Origin: JAGTRP01 sp035655235
Lineage (GTDB): Bacteria; Pseudomonadota; Gammaproteobacteria; Burkholderiales; Rhodocyclaceae
Direction of reading: 5' to 3'
DNA: 11,087 nt
NCBI GenBank assembly: GCA_035655235.1
Contig: DASRUX010000375.1
Coordinates: 1 to 11,087, forward strand
Shown piece by piece: positions 1 through 7,184 of this stretch (positions are counted from its first letter, which is position 1; every line of letters begins with the position of its first letter). The position numbers were made by a program, and so were the translations under genes. The notes beneath the pieces were generated by a model. The model did not search any database. It was not told the origin of the DNA and was given only the letters and a program-made list of their open reading frames with translations.

Positions 1-142
1 CCGCGGAAATCCGCAGGGCCCGGGGGCCGTCCGGATCGCCGAAGACCAGTTCCACCGACTCGCCGGCACCGGCGGCCAGGGCAAGCCCGGTCGCCAGGAT
101 ACCGATGAGGCGCCGGGCGGCGGAGGACGGGCGCAACCCCAT
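1..142 (-). CDS. Exported protein, N-terminus only; probably DUF2300 (YfaQ/MagE-like)
   Basis: Only the first 47 codons are in the window; the gene runs off the left edge. The ATG at 142-140 shares one base with the TGA stop of the macroglobulin gene (TGATG), and AAGGTGA lies just upstream as a Shine-Dalgarno sequence, so translation is probably coupled. The peptide starts MGLRPSSAARRLIGILATG, with an arginine-containing n-region and a hydrophobic core ending near ALAAGAGES, which looks like a Sec signal peptide. The visible mature part is too short to identify a family. The DUF2300 call rests on synteny: in the E. coli yfaATSQP cluster and the Pseudomonas mag operon, the gene after the macroglobulin is yfaQ/magE. 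That it is a real, exported, co-transcribed gene is well supported; its family is an inference. Confidence 0.6.
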   Translation of the reverse strand, partial: MGLRPSSAARRLIGILATGLALAAGAGESVELVFGDPDGPRALRISA

Positions 143-3100
143 CACTTCACCTTCAGATGCCTTTCCGCTACCGCCTCGAAGGCCTTGTCTTCCGGCTGGT
201 ACATGCGGTGGTAGCGGACCGGCGGCAGGACGAAGCTGCCCCGGCTGCCGAAGCGCACCAGGTGGCGGAATACGCTGCGGCCGGAAAGTTCATCCACTGG
301 GATGGCGTAGGACAGCTCGCCGGACTGGCTGCGGGCCCGCTCCATCGGGATCACCCCTTCTTCGCCCTCCAGGCCCTGGACCCGGATGCCCCAGGTGCCA
401 CGCTCCACGTCGGCGCCCGGGGGCAGCGGCACTTCCACCAGGCCGAAGCGGGGCACGGTGCCGCCGTTGGGGCTGAGGCGGATTTCCTCCAGGTAGAGCT
501 CGTTGGAACGGATGTCGCCGTCGCTGACGGCTTCCACCTTGAATTCGGCGGCGTCGCCGACCAGGGCGTTGTTGCCCCGGGGGCGGTCGTCGGCGGGGCG
601 GGGAGCCGCAGCGGCGGCGGGCACCGCCACTAGCCGGTAGAGGCGGCGTTCCACGGTGACCGGCAGCTTGGTCTTTTCCGCCTCCGCCGAGCGATAGCGG
701 ACGAAGGCGGTGATCGGTCCAGTGGGCGGGTTGGCGAAGGCGAGGGCGGCGGGCTGTTCCTTACCGGTCCACCGCCAAGTGGCGGCGCCCAGGGAGGCGC
801 CGACGGGCTTCCAGTCGCCGGTCGGGGCGGGCAGCTTAGCGGCTTCGCCCGCTCCGCCCAGGGCCTTGTTCCACCAGGCCAGGGCCAGGGCCCGGTCGAA
901 GGTGGGGGCGGTGGGGCCGAGGGCGGCCAGCCAGCGGCCAGCATCCTCCTTCACGCTGCCGCCCTTGCTCTCCATGGCCAGCAGCGCCTGGCCCTGGGGG
1001 TCGGGCTGGCTGCGCAGGGCCTCACGGGCGGCATCGATGCGTTTGGCCAGATCGGGGGAGAGGCTCACCTGCTGTTGCCGGGCCAGTTGACCGATGAGCA
1101 CCAGGGTCTGGGCGTCGGCGGACTTGGCGGTGGCGCCCAGCCAGACACTGCCCCGGGCCGTGGCGGGTGCCTTTTCAGCGGCCAACTGGCCGGCTTCGTT
1201 GGCCAGACCCTCCACCAGGGTGCGGACCGGCAATTCCATTTCCGCCAGGAACCATACCGCCAAGGTACGCAGCGGCAGGGGCTCCTTGGCTGAGTGCTTG
1301 GAATAGGCTTCCAGGGCCTGGCGCCAGTGGTTGGCGGGCAGCTTCAGGCCCAGTGCCCGGGAAGCGTGCCAGTCGGCGTAGTAGGCATAGGCGGTGAGCC
1401 AGGCGCTTTCCGTGGTGCCCAGGCCCCACCAGCCGAAGATGGCCTCCGGCCCTGCCATCTGGACGAGACGTAGGCGATGGGTGGCGATGGACTGGGAAAT
1501 CTCCTTCAGGCGCGGGCTGTCCGCCGGCAGGCCCCGGTAGGCGAGGCTGAGCGGCAGCAGACGGCTGGCGGTCTGCTCGACGCAGCCCCAGGGGTATTCC
1601 AGCAGGTCGTCGGCGATGCGGGCGAACTGGCCGGCGGCGCCCTGGGCGAGGCTCACCCGGACATCCTGGGCATCGGCCGGCAGGTTCAGGCGGTTTTCGC
1701 CATCCTTCAGGTCCAGGGAGATGGCTCGCTCGGAGAGCCAGCCGGGGGGCAGGACGGCGACGGCCTGGCGCAGGCTATCCACTTCCTTGCCATCCCGGGA
1801 CAGGCTGATGGCCACGTCGCCGCTCACCGGCTTGTCCAGGGCCAGGGGGATGCTGTTGGCCCCTGGCTGGAGAGTGACGTCCTTCTGCACCGCAAGGCCG
1901 GCGCCATTGACCTTGAGCTGGACCTTGGCTTCGGCGCCGGTCTGGTTGAAGGCAACGATGGTGGCGGAGGGCTGGTCGCCCCGGCGGAAGGCGGCGGGGC
2001 CGGTCCACTTGGCGTAGAAGTCCTTGTGGGATTCCACATGGCGGGTCTGCTGGCCCACCACCCCGGCGGCGGTCATGGCCCGGGCGGTGACCCGCCAGCG
2101 GGTGAGAGCGTCGGGCATGCGGAAGGTGACGGTGACCTTGCCGTCCGGGCCGGTCATCAGGCTGGGCCACCAGCCGGCGGTGTCGGTGTCGTCCCGGCGG
2201 GGTCGCTCCAGCACCTTGACGCCGCGCTCGGAGGGGGAGCGGCGCACCGGGGCGGCGCCCTTGCCGGGCAGGCGGGCCAGGTCGTAGCCGATGAAGGACA
2301 GGCTCACGGCGGTGCGGACATTGTTGCGCCGGGGGTGGTAGAAGAAATTGCCCATGGTGGGGGCGATTTCCGGCTGGAGGACGTAGATCATCTCATCGAC
2401 CACGCCCAGGGTGACCAGGGCCGGGGCCGGGCGGCCTTCCACTTTGGTTTCCAGCTCCAGGCTGACGGTTTCGCCGGGGGCGTAGCGCTCCCGGGCCGGG
2501 CGGATGGCCACTTCAACGGCCGGGACGGCGACCTGCAGGCCCTTGTTCTGGAACACATAGTCGCCATTGGCCAGGTAGAGCACCGAGAAGGTGATGTTGG
2601 GGCCGTAGTCCTCCTTCACCGGGATATCGGCACGCCATTGGGCGGGGGCGACCTTGGTGACCGTGACCCAGCCGGCGCTGTTGGAGAGGAGGGCGTGGGC
2701 CTCCACCTGGTCCCGCTCCAGGGTGAGCAGGGCGTCGGCCACCGGCAGGGGGAAGGTGATGAGGGCATGGGCCGTCTCGCCGGCTTGGTAATGCTCCTTG
2801 TCGAAGACGATCTCGACGCTGCCCGGGATGGCCTTCAGGCCCTCGCCGGAAACCCAGTGGCTGGCGGCGGCCAGGAGGTTGCCCTTGGCATCCCGCAGGC
2901 TCACCGTGTAGGAGCCGGCCTCGGGGAAGTTCAGCTTGGCGGTGTCGCCGCTGGCGGGCAGGTCGCCTTCCCGCTTCTGGCGGTCCTCCAGGCGGAGGAT
3001 TTCCCAGCGGGAGGGGCGGCTGGCCGGGGCGGCGCTACCCTGCGGGGTGAAGCGGAAATCCACCGCCTCGCCGGGCTTGGAGAAATAGGCCGGAGCGGCC

Positions 3101-4782
3101 AGTTGCCAGAGGGTGGCGCCCCGCTCGATGAGGATTTCCTTGTTGGCCCGCACCCGGTAGGCGGCGCCGTCCTGGGCGAGGAGGCTGAGGATGTAGCGGG
3201 AAGGATCGGTGGCGGCGGGCAGGCTGAAGGCGGCGACACCGTCCCGGCCGGTCTTCAGCTCGTCGGCCTTGATGGCCACCGGGAACTGGCCGCCGTAGCG
3301 CAGCTCGCCCTCCACCATGGTGAGGGCCTGGGCCCGGGCGGTGAGGCGGACCAGGGCGTCGGCGACAGGCTTGCCGTCCGGGTAGGTGAGGCGGATGCGG
3401 CCGCTGACCGGCTCCTTGGTCTTGAACTCGGCCTTGTCGAGGACGATATCCACCTCGAAGTGGGGTTTCACGTAGTCGGCCACCCGGAAGGCGGCGCCGT
3501 AGCGGTCCTCGCCCTTGGCGAACACCAGCTCCCAGCCGCCGGCCTGGGCGCCCGCCGGCAGGCGGAAGTCCATCTCGGCACCCTTGGCCGGATCGTACTT
3601 GACCTTGCGGGAGAGGATTTCGGTGCCGGCCGGGTCGATGACGGTAAGGTCGATGTCGCCGGCCGCTAGGGGGACCGAGCGGCGGGCGCTCTTGAATTCC
3701 CGGCCCAGGAACTTGACCTGGACCAGGTCCCCCGGACGGTAGAGGGGACGGTCGGTGACGGCGTAGATCTTGGCGTTGTAGATTTCGCTGTCGTGGTAGA
3801 AATTTTCGGAAATGAAGACGCCGCCGGCCGGATCGACCCCATAGACGTAGCTGGTCTCGGGGCTGGAAGCGGGCAGGCGGGCGACGCCGTCGCTGCCGCT
3901 GCGGCCGGTTTTCAGGACACCGACCCCGTCGCTCCATGCCACTTCGGCATCGGCGACCGGGGCGCCGGTCTTGCGCTGGGCGGTCCATACCAGCATCTCG
4001 GTGGCGGCATTCTTGGTCACCGCCACGCTGTCGGAAACGAACACGACCGTCAGGGCCCGGTGCTTGCCGACGTAGGCTTCCACCAGATACAGGCCGGGCG
4101 CCCGCTTGCCCAGGGGGATGCGGACATTGCCTTCGTTGGTGGGCAGGAATTCACTGCTGCTGCCTTCCAGGCGGGTGTCCTTGGGCGGCACGATGGGCTT
4201 GGCCTTATGGACGGGATAGCGGAAGCGGTCCACGAGGGAAAGGCCGGGCAGGGTGCCGTAGGGGGCAGGGTGGCGCAGGCGGGTGGGGGTGAAAATTTCC
4301 GCCGGGGTGCGCAGTTCCGGGGCAGTGGCCGTCGTCGCCTGGCGGGCGGCGGGGGAGAACAGGCGCTTCCAGGCGAAGCGGGTATTAGCCCAAATCTTGT
4401 CCCAGGACAGGCTCAGCATGTTCCCCATGCCCTCCGGCTGGGGCTTGGCCGGCACTTTGATACGGTGCAGGTTGCTCTGGGCCTTGAGGAAGGCGATGGG
4501 GTCCGGCACCCGGTAGATGGCGATGTCGACGCCGCCATACTCTTCCAGGGTCGAGGAATCCCGCTGGACTTCCAGGCGCACCGAGGCGGTCTCGTCGGAG
4601 CCGTAGCTGGTTTCCGCCAACAGGAAGAACTCCTCCCCGGTGATGGGACGGTAGTTGGAGGCCGGCGCCGACATCTCGTCCGCCGTGGTCGGCGGGACGG
4701 CCAGCAGGGCCAGGGTCAGCGGGACAAGAAAGCCAAGCGATAGAAGCCGGCGAAATTGGGATTGTCGTCGCGAGGTCGCCAC
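142..4782 (-). CDS. yfaS: Bacterial alpha-2-macroglobulin, YfaS/MagD type, with intact thioester motif
   Basis: A large secreted or periplasmic protease-trap homologue of 1546 residues, close to the size of E. coli YfaS. The GTG start at 4782 is chosen because AAGGA lies 6 nt upstream; an in-frame ATG at 4797 has no ribosome site. Residues 1 to about 35 form a signal peptide (RRLLSLGFLVPLTLALLAVPP) without a lipobox. TDRPLYRPGD at 343-352 is the classic macroglobulin MG-domain motif. An Arg/Lys-rich stretch at about 838-869 fits a bait region, and the A2M family domain follows (GWWPS at 870, TRWRVTARAM at 894-903). YPWGCVEQTASR contains the thioester Cys1067-Val-Glu-Gln1070, the entrance to the alpha/alpha thioester domain; Cys1067 is the only cysteine in the protein. 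The C-terminus (SFVLPPVRYHRMYQPE) resembles the family's last MG/receptor-binding domain. Family role: cleavage of the bait traps the attacking protease, with covalent capture through the thioester. The gene overlaps the DUF1175 gene by 67 nt and the next gene by 1 nt. Confidence 0.95.
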   Translation of the reverse strand: MATSRRQSQFRRLLSLGFLVPLTLALLAVPPTTADEMSAPASNYRPITGEEFFLLAETSYGSDETASVRLEVQRDSSTLEEYGGVDIAIYRVPDPIAFLKAQSNLHRIKVPAKPQPEGMGNMLSLSWDKIWANTRFAWKRLFSPAARQATTATAPELRTPAEIFTPTRLRHPAPYGTLPGLSLVDRFRYPVHKAKPIVPPKDTRLEGSSSEFLPTNEGNVRIPLGKRAPGLYLVEAYVGKHRALTVVFVSDSVAVTKNAATEMLVWTAQRKTGAPVADAEVAWSDGVGVLKTGRSGSDGVARLPASSPETSYVYGVDPAGGVFISENFYHDSEIYNAKIYAVTDRPLYRPGDLVQVKFLGREFKSARRSVPLAAGDIDLTVIDPAGTEILSRKVKYDPAKGAEMDFRLPAGAQAGGWELVFAKGEDRYGAAFRVADYVKPHFEVDIVLDKAEFKTKEPVSGRIRLTYPDGKPVADALVRLTARAQALTMVEGELRYGGQFPVAIKADELKTGRDGVAAFSLPAATDPSRYILSLLAQDGAAYRVRANKEILIERGATLWQLAAPAYFSKPGEAVDFRFTPQGSAAPASRPSRWEILRLEDRQKREGDLPASGDTAKLNFPEAGSYTVSLRDAKGNLLAAASHWVSGEGLKAIPGSVEIVFDKEHYQAGETAHALITFPLPVADALLTLERDQVEAHALLSNSAGWVTVTKVAPAQWRADIPVKEDYGPNITFSVLYLANGDYVFQNKGLQVAVPAVEVAIRPARERYAPGETVSLELETKVEGRPAPALVTLGVVDEMIYVLQPEIAPTMGNFFYHPRRNNVRTAVSLSFIGYDLARLPGKGAAPVRRSPSERGVKVLERPRRDDTDTAGWWPSLMTGPDGKVTVTFRMPDALTRWRVTARAMTAAGVVGQQTRHVESHKDFYAKWTGPAAFRRGDQPSATIVAFNQTGAEAKVQLKVNGAGLAVQKDVTLQPGANSIPLALDKPVSGDVAISLSRDGKEVDSLRQAVAVLPPGWLSERAISLDLKDGENRLNLPADAQDVRVSLAQGAAGQFARIADDLLEYPWGCVEQTASRLLPLSLAYRGLPADSPRLKEISQSIATHRLRLVQMAGPEAIFGWWGLGTTESAWLTAYAYYADWHASRALGLKLPANHWRQALEAYSKHSAKEPLPLRTLAVWFLAEMELPVRTLVEGLANEAGQLAAEKAPATARGSVWLGATAKSADAQTLVLIGQLARQQQVSLSPDLAKRIDAAREALRSQPDPQGQALLAMESKGGSVKEDAGRWLAALGPTAPTFDRALALAWWNKALGGAGEAAKLPAPTGDWKPVGASLGAATWRWTGKEQPAALAFANPPTGPITAFVRYRSAEAEKTKLPVTVERRLYRLVAVPAAAAAPRPADDRPRGNNALVGDAAEFKVEAVSDGDIRSNELYLEEIRLSPNGGTVPRFGLVEVPLPPGADVERGTWGIRVQGLEGEEGVIPMERARSQSGELSYAIPVDELSGRSVFRHLVRFGSRGSFVLPPVRYHRMYQPEDKAFEAVAERHLKVK

Positions 4783-5438
4783 CTTGTGTCCTTCCATTGC
4801 AGCAGTTGGGCCGGCGTGACGGCACGCAAGCCATTGTCTTCGGGAGTGTTCGGGGTATTCGGTGCCTTCCCCTTGGGCCGGGGAAGCGGCGCCGGCGGGG
4901 TCTGGCCGGTGTGATAGGCGATCCAGCTGCCCATCCAGATCATCAGGTGCTGGTCGTCGCCCTGGTCGAAAAAGAGCAGGTCGCCGGGGCGGGCCTGGGC
5001 GCTCTCTCGGCCGAGGAAGCGGCTGTTGTTCTGGACCAGGGCGAGGGCGGTGACGAAGGCCTCCCGCTTGCCCTCCAGGGTGGTCCAGCCGTTGGTGAGG
5101 GAGGCCTGGTCGGGGTGCAGGTCGATATCCGGCGGCAGGCGCCGGCCGTCGAAACCGTTGGCCCGGCGCCAGCGGGTGTCGTGGTTGCGCAGGGCTTCGG
5201 CCACCGCGAAGCGGGCCAGGCCGGCGCAGTCCCGATGGAACCAGCGGGGCGACGGGCCCCGCTGGATCTGGTCGGCGACGATGAAGCTCATCCAGGCCCG
5301 GAAGCGGTCGGACTGCTCGCCGTCCAGGAGGCCGGGGATGGGCAGGGTCAGCCGCTCGGCAGTGAGCGCCCGGGCCGGCCGCAGAGCAGCGACGGCCAGG
5401 TATCCCAGGGCGCCGAGCAGTTGCCGGCGTTTGATCAC
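4716..5438 (-). CDS. yfaT: DUF1175 (YfaT/MagC-like) exported protein with NlpC/P60-like Cys/His pattern
   Basis: A 240-residue protein with a GTG start at 5438, sharing GTGA with the TGA of the DUF2138 gene (4-nt overlap) and preceded by AAGGGA. The start gives MIKRRQLLGALGYLAVAAL, a signal peptide with a twin-arginine-like RRQLL. Recognised as DUF1175 from its place between the DUF2138 and macroglobulin genes and from its sequence style. HRDCAGLARFAVAEAL at 68-83 resembles the catalytic DCSGL helix of NlpC/P60 cysteine peptidases, with Cys71 in place. RPGDLLFFDQGDDQHLMIWM at 150-169 and AYHTG at 174-178 match the later GDLLFF...H strand pattern, with His164 and His176 as candidate partners. 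A papain-like hydrolase acting on peptidoglycan or protein in the periplasm is therefore plausible, but that is inference. The 3' end encodes NFAGFYRLAFLSR while also encoding the macroglobulin signal peptide in another frame. Confidence 0.85.
   Translation of the reverse strand: MIKRRQLLGALGYLAVAALRPARALTAERLTLPIPGLLDGEQSDRFRAWMSFIVADQIQRGPSPRWFHRDCAGLARFAVAEALRNHDTRWRRANGFDGRRLPPDIDLHPDQASLTNGWTTLEGKREAFVTALALVQNNSRFLGRESAQARPGDLLFFDQGDDQHLMIWMGSWIAYHTGQTPPAPLPRPKGKAPNTPNTPEDNGLRAVTPAQLLQWKDTRWRPRDDNPNFAGFYRLAFLSR
4789..4793 (-). promoter_or_regulatory. Ribosome binding site that sets the macroglobulin GTG start
   Basis: AAGGA on the minus strand, 6 nt before the GTG at 4782-4780. The only other upstream candidate, ATG at 4797-4795, is preceded by CAACTGCTGCA, with no purine-rich site, and would place this AAGGA inside the coding sequence. 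The GTG also gives a compact signal peptide (MATSRRQSQF then the hydrophobic core). Both starts lie inside the upstream DUF1175 gene. Confidence 0.6.
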
Positions 5439-7048
5439 TGCGGGCTTCCCTTGAGAAGCTTGAATTGGAGGGGAACGAAGCCGTCGCTGCCGGCACCGGC
5501 CGGGACGGCGACAGTGGCCGCATGGCCCTTGCCCCAGGCATCCAGCCGGGGCCACAGGCGGTTGCGGGCCACTTCCCGGAAGAAGGATTCCTCGTCCTGG
5601 GGCAGCACTTCCTGGACTTCGGAACGCACCAGTTGGGCCACCTGGGGCGGGTCGAAGGTCAGCCAGGCCGGGCCCTTGAGGCCCGCTTCGTCGGCTAGGG
5701 CCGGCGCCCGCTTGGCGGCGACGGCCAGCGCCGCCTCCACCTTGCGGCGGTCGGGGGAGAAGAGGATCAGGTTGCCCTGCTGGGCCAGGGCCACGGGGAA
5801 GGCCCGTTCGCCGCCGCCGGCTTGGCGCAGGCCGTGGCGGGATGGGACGGTGGCGGCGTGGAGCTGGCCGCCGTTGTCGGCGGCGGCGCCGGCGGACCAG
5901 GCTTTCTCTGCCACCCGGGCCAGGATTTGGGGGGCCTGGGGTGGCATTTCCTTGCCGGCCCGGGCTACGAAAAGGGGCGCGGACAGCCGGGAGTCGGCGT
6001 ACCAGCAGACGGCGGCGATGGGATCGAGGGCCGCCAGGGTGGGGCGGATGGCGGGATCGGCGCCGATCAGAGCCTCCACCGGGCCGGCTACCGTCGGCCA
6101 CTCCACCGGCAGGGCGGCGCACAGGGCGGCGCCCAGAGGCAGGGAACGCCAGATGGCGGCGGCATCGTAGCCGTTGGGCAGGGCGGCGTTGTCCAGGCGC
6201 AGGCTGGCCTGCCAGGCGGCGCCGTCGTGGTCCAGGCGCAGGCCGGCCAGGGCGGGCAGGAAGCGGCCGTAATCCATGGTCAGGGCCTGGCGGCCGATGA
6301 CGAAGGAGTGGTTGGCCTTCTCGGCATGGGGCAGGAGGGACTGCCAGGGATGGCGGCCGTGGAGCAGGTCGCCCAGGATGGCGGCGCCGTCAGCGGAGGG
6401 CTTGCCCTCCTCGTCGAGGACCAGCTGGGGATTGGAGAGGAAGACCCAGCGGTCGCCCAGGCCGGCGAAGGCCAGGGTGCGGCCGCCGCCCCAATCCAGG
6501 GTGTAGAGGGCGGTCTCGTCCCGGCCGAAGCTGAATTTGCCGGCCAGCTTCAGTTGCCGGTCGTCCAGGGAAATCTTGGCGAAGGTTTCGGCCAGCTTGC
6601 CCAGGGCGCCCCGCTCCAGGGCGGCGACGAAATGTTCCGGGCGGCCCTTGCCGGAGCGCCAGAAGGCCACTTCGGCGGGCGCCGCCAGCAGGGTGGCGAG
6701 GAAGCGGTCCTGGAGCTCCAGGTCGTGCTCGTAGGCCAGGCGGCGCAGGGTGCCTTCCAGGGAGAGGCGGGCTTCGTCTTCCTCGTAATGGAAGACCAGT
6801 TGCTCATCCACCAGCCCGGAAAGAGCGGGGATGTCGGCGATGTCCTTGGGGAGGCCGGCCAAGTTCTGGGTGGCGAGGAGCATTTCCGGCTTCTTCAGAT
6901 CCACCTGGAGGCGGGCGACGCCCTTGTATTGGGGCGGCTTGTGCCAGTAGCGGTAGGCGGCGTAGCCGATTCCCAGGGCAAGCAGGCCGGCGACGAGGAG
7001 GAGGGCGGCGCGGCGGCGCCGGGGAGAAGCCTGGGAGGGAGTGTCCAT
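5435..7048 (-). CDS. yfaA: DUF2138 (YfaA/MagB-like) membrane-anchored periplasmic protein
   Basis: A 537-residue protein, near the length of E. coli YfaA. Start ATG at 7048-7046; no strong Shine-Dalgarno sequence is visible (CGCTTGGCGTT precedes it). The N-terminus has a basic patch (SPRRRR, 8-13) and one hydrophobic segment at about 14-32 (AALLLVAGLLALGIGYAAY). This predicts an uncleaved signal anchor, with roughly 500 residues in the periplasm. No catalytic motif was recognised. There are two cysteines, Cys310 and Cys348, which could form a disulfide. The family assignment comes from the operon order (DUF2138, DUF1175, macroglobulin) and overall sequence resemblance. In P. aeruginosa several mag products, including MagB, were reported in an inner-membrane complex with MagD, so a scaffold role for the macroglobulin is a reasonable inference. 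It is the first gene of the operon in this window and is coupled to DUF1175 by the GTGA overlap. Confidence 0.85.
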   Translation of the reverse strand: MDTPSQASPRRRRAALLLVAGLLALGIGYAAYRYWHKPPQYKGVARLQVDLKKPEMLLATQNLAGLPKDIADIPALSGLVDEQLVFHYEEDEARLSLEGTLRRLAYEHDLELQDRFLATLLAAPAEVAFWRSGKGRPEHFVAALERGALGKLAETFAKISLDDRQLKLAGKFSFGRDETALYTLDWGGGRTLAFAGLGDRWVFLSNPQLVLDEEGKPSADGAAILGDLLHGRHPWQSLLPHAEKANHSFVIGRQALTMDYGRFLPALAGLRLDHDGAAWQASLRLDNAALPNGYDAAAIWRSLPLGAALCAALPVEWPTVAGPVEALIGADPAIRPTLAALDPIAAVCWYADSRLSAPLFVARAGKEMPPQAPQILARVAEKAWSAGAAADNGGQLHAATVPSRHGLRQAGGGERAFPVALAQQGNLILFSPDRRKVEAALAVAAKRAPALADEAGLKGPAWLTFDPPQVAQLVRSEVQEVLPQDEESFFREVARNRLWPRLDAWGKGHAATVAVPAGAGSDGFVPLQFKLLKGSPQ

Positions 7049-7080
7049 AACGCCAAGCGGGTATGCAAATTGGGTGGCGC

Positions 7081-7110
7081 ATTATGCGCTTCCCCAAGGC
7101 GTCTGGGCAA
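7081..7110 (-). promoter_or_regulatory. Predicted sigma70-like promoter of the macroglobulin operon
   Basis: On the minus strand TTGCCC (7110-7105; 4 of 6 to TTGACA) and CATAAT (7086-7081; 5 of 6 to TATAAT) are separated by 18 nt. The expected start of transcription is about 7073-7075, giving a leader of roughly 25 nt before the DUF2138 ATG at 7048. The -10 box lies inside a 13-nt palindrome (GCGCATTATGCGC, 7077-7089) that could also be a regulator site. This is the only AT-rich promoter-like pair seen in the 136-nt gap. It was found by eye only. Confidence 0.4.
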
Positions 7111-7143
7111 GGTGGAAAGGGGTTTAGGCGCCGTGCCTCGGGA

Positions 7144-7184
7144 GTCCCGGGGCCATGCCGGGACGGCACACCGCCGGCCCGGCG
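7144..7184 (-). terminator. GC-rich hairpins after the response regulator gene; possible weak terminator
   Basis: Just after the regulator's TAA stop (7187-7185) the minus strand has a perfect 6-bp inverted repeat with a 1-nt centre (CGCCGG/CCGGCG, 7172-7184). It is followed by a 7-bp perfect stem, GTCCCGG/CCGGGAC (7144-7150 with 7158-7164), with a 7-nt loop. No T-run follows either stem, so intrinsic termination is not assured; it may only slow transcription or protect the 3' end. If it does terminate, the regulator and the macroglobulin operon are separate transcripts. Confidence 0.3.

Noticed and set aside
1477..3669. Long open frame (730 codons) on the plus strand opposite the macroglobulin gene
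   Set aside because: The peptide is a low-complexity Gly/Ala/Val/Asp/His mix without domains, the usual mirror of a GC-rich gene. The minus-strand macroglobulin has clear family motifs across the same bases.
4783..5541. Longer macroglobulin start, up to 253 codons upstream of the GTG
   Set aside because: That extension lies over the whole DUF1175 gene in another frame, is rich in Arg and Pro without domains, and would bury the signal peptide inside the protein.
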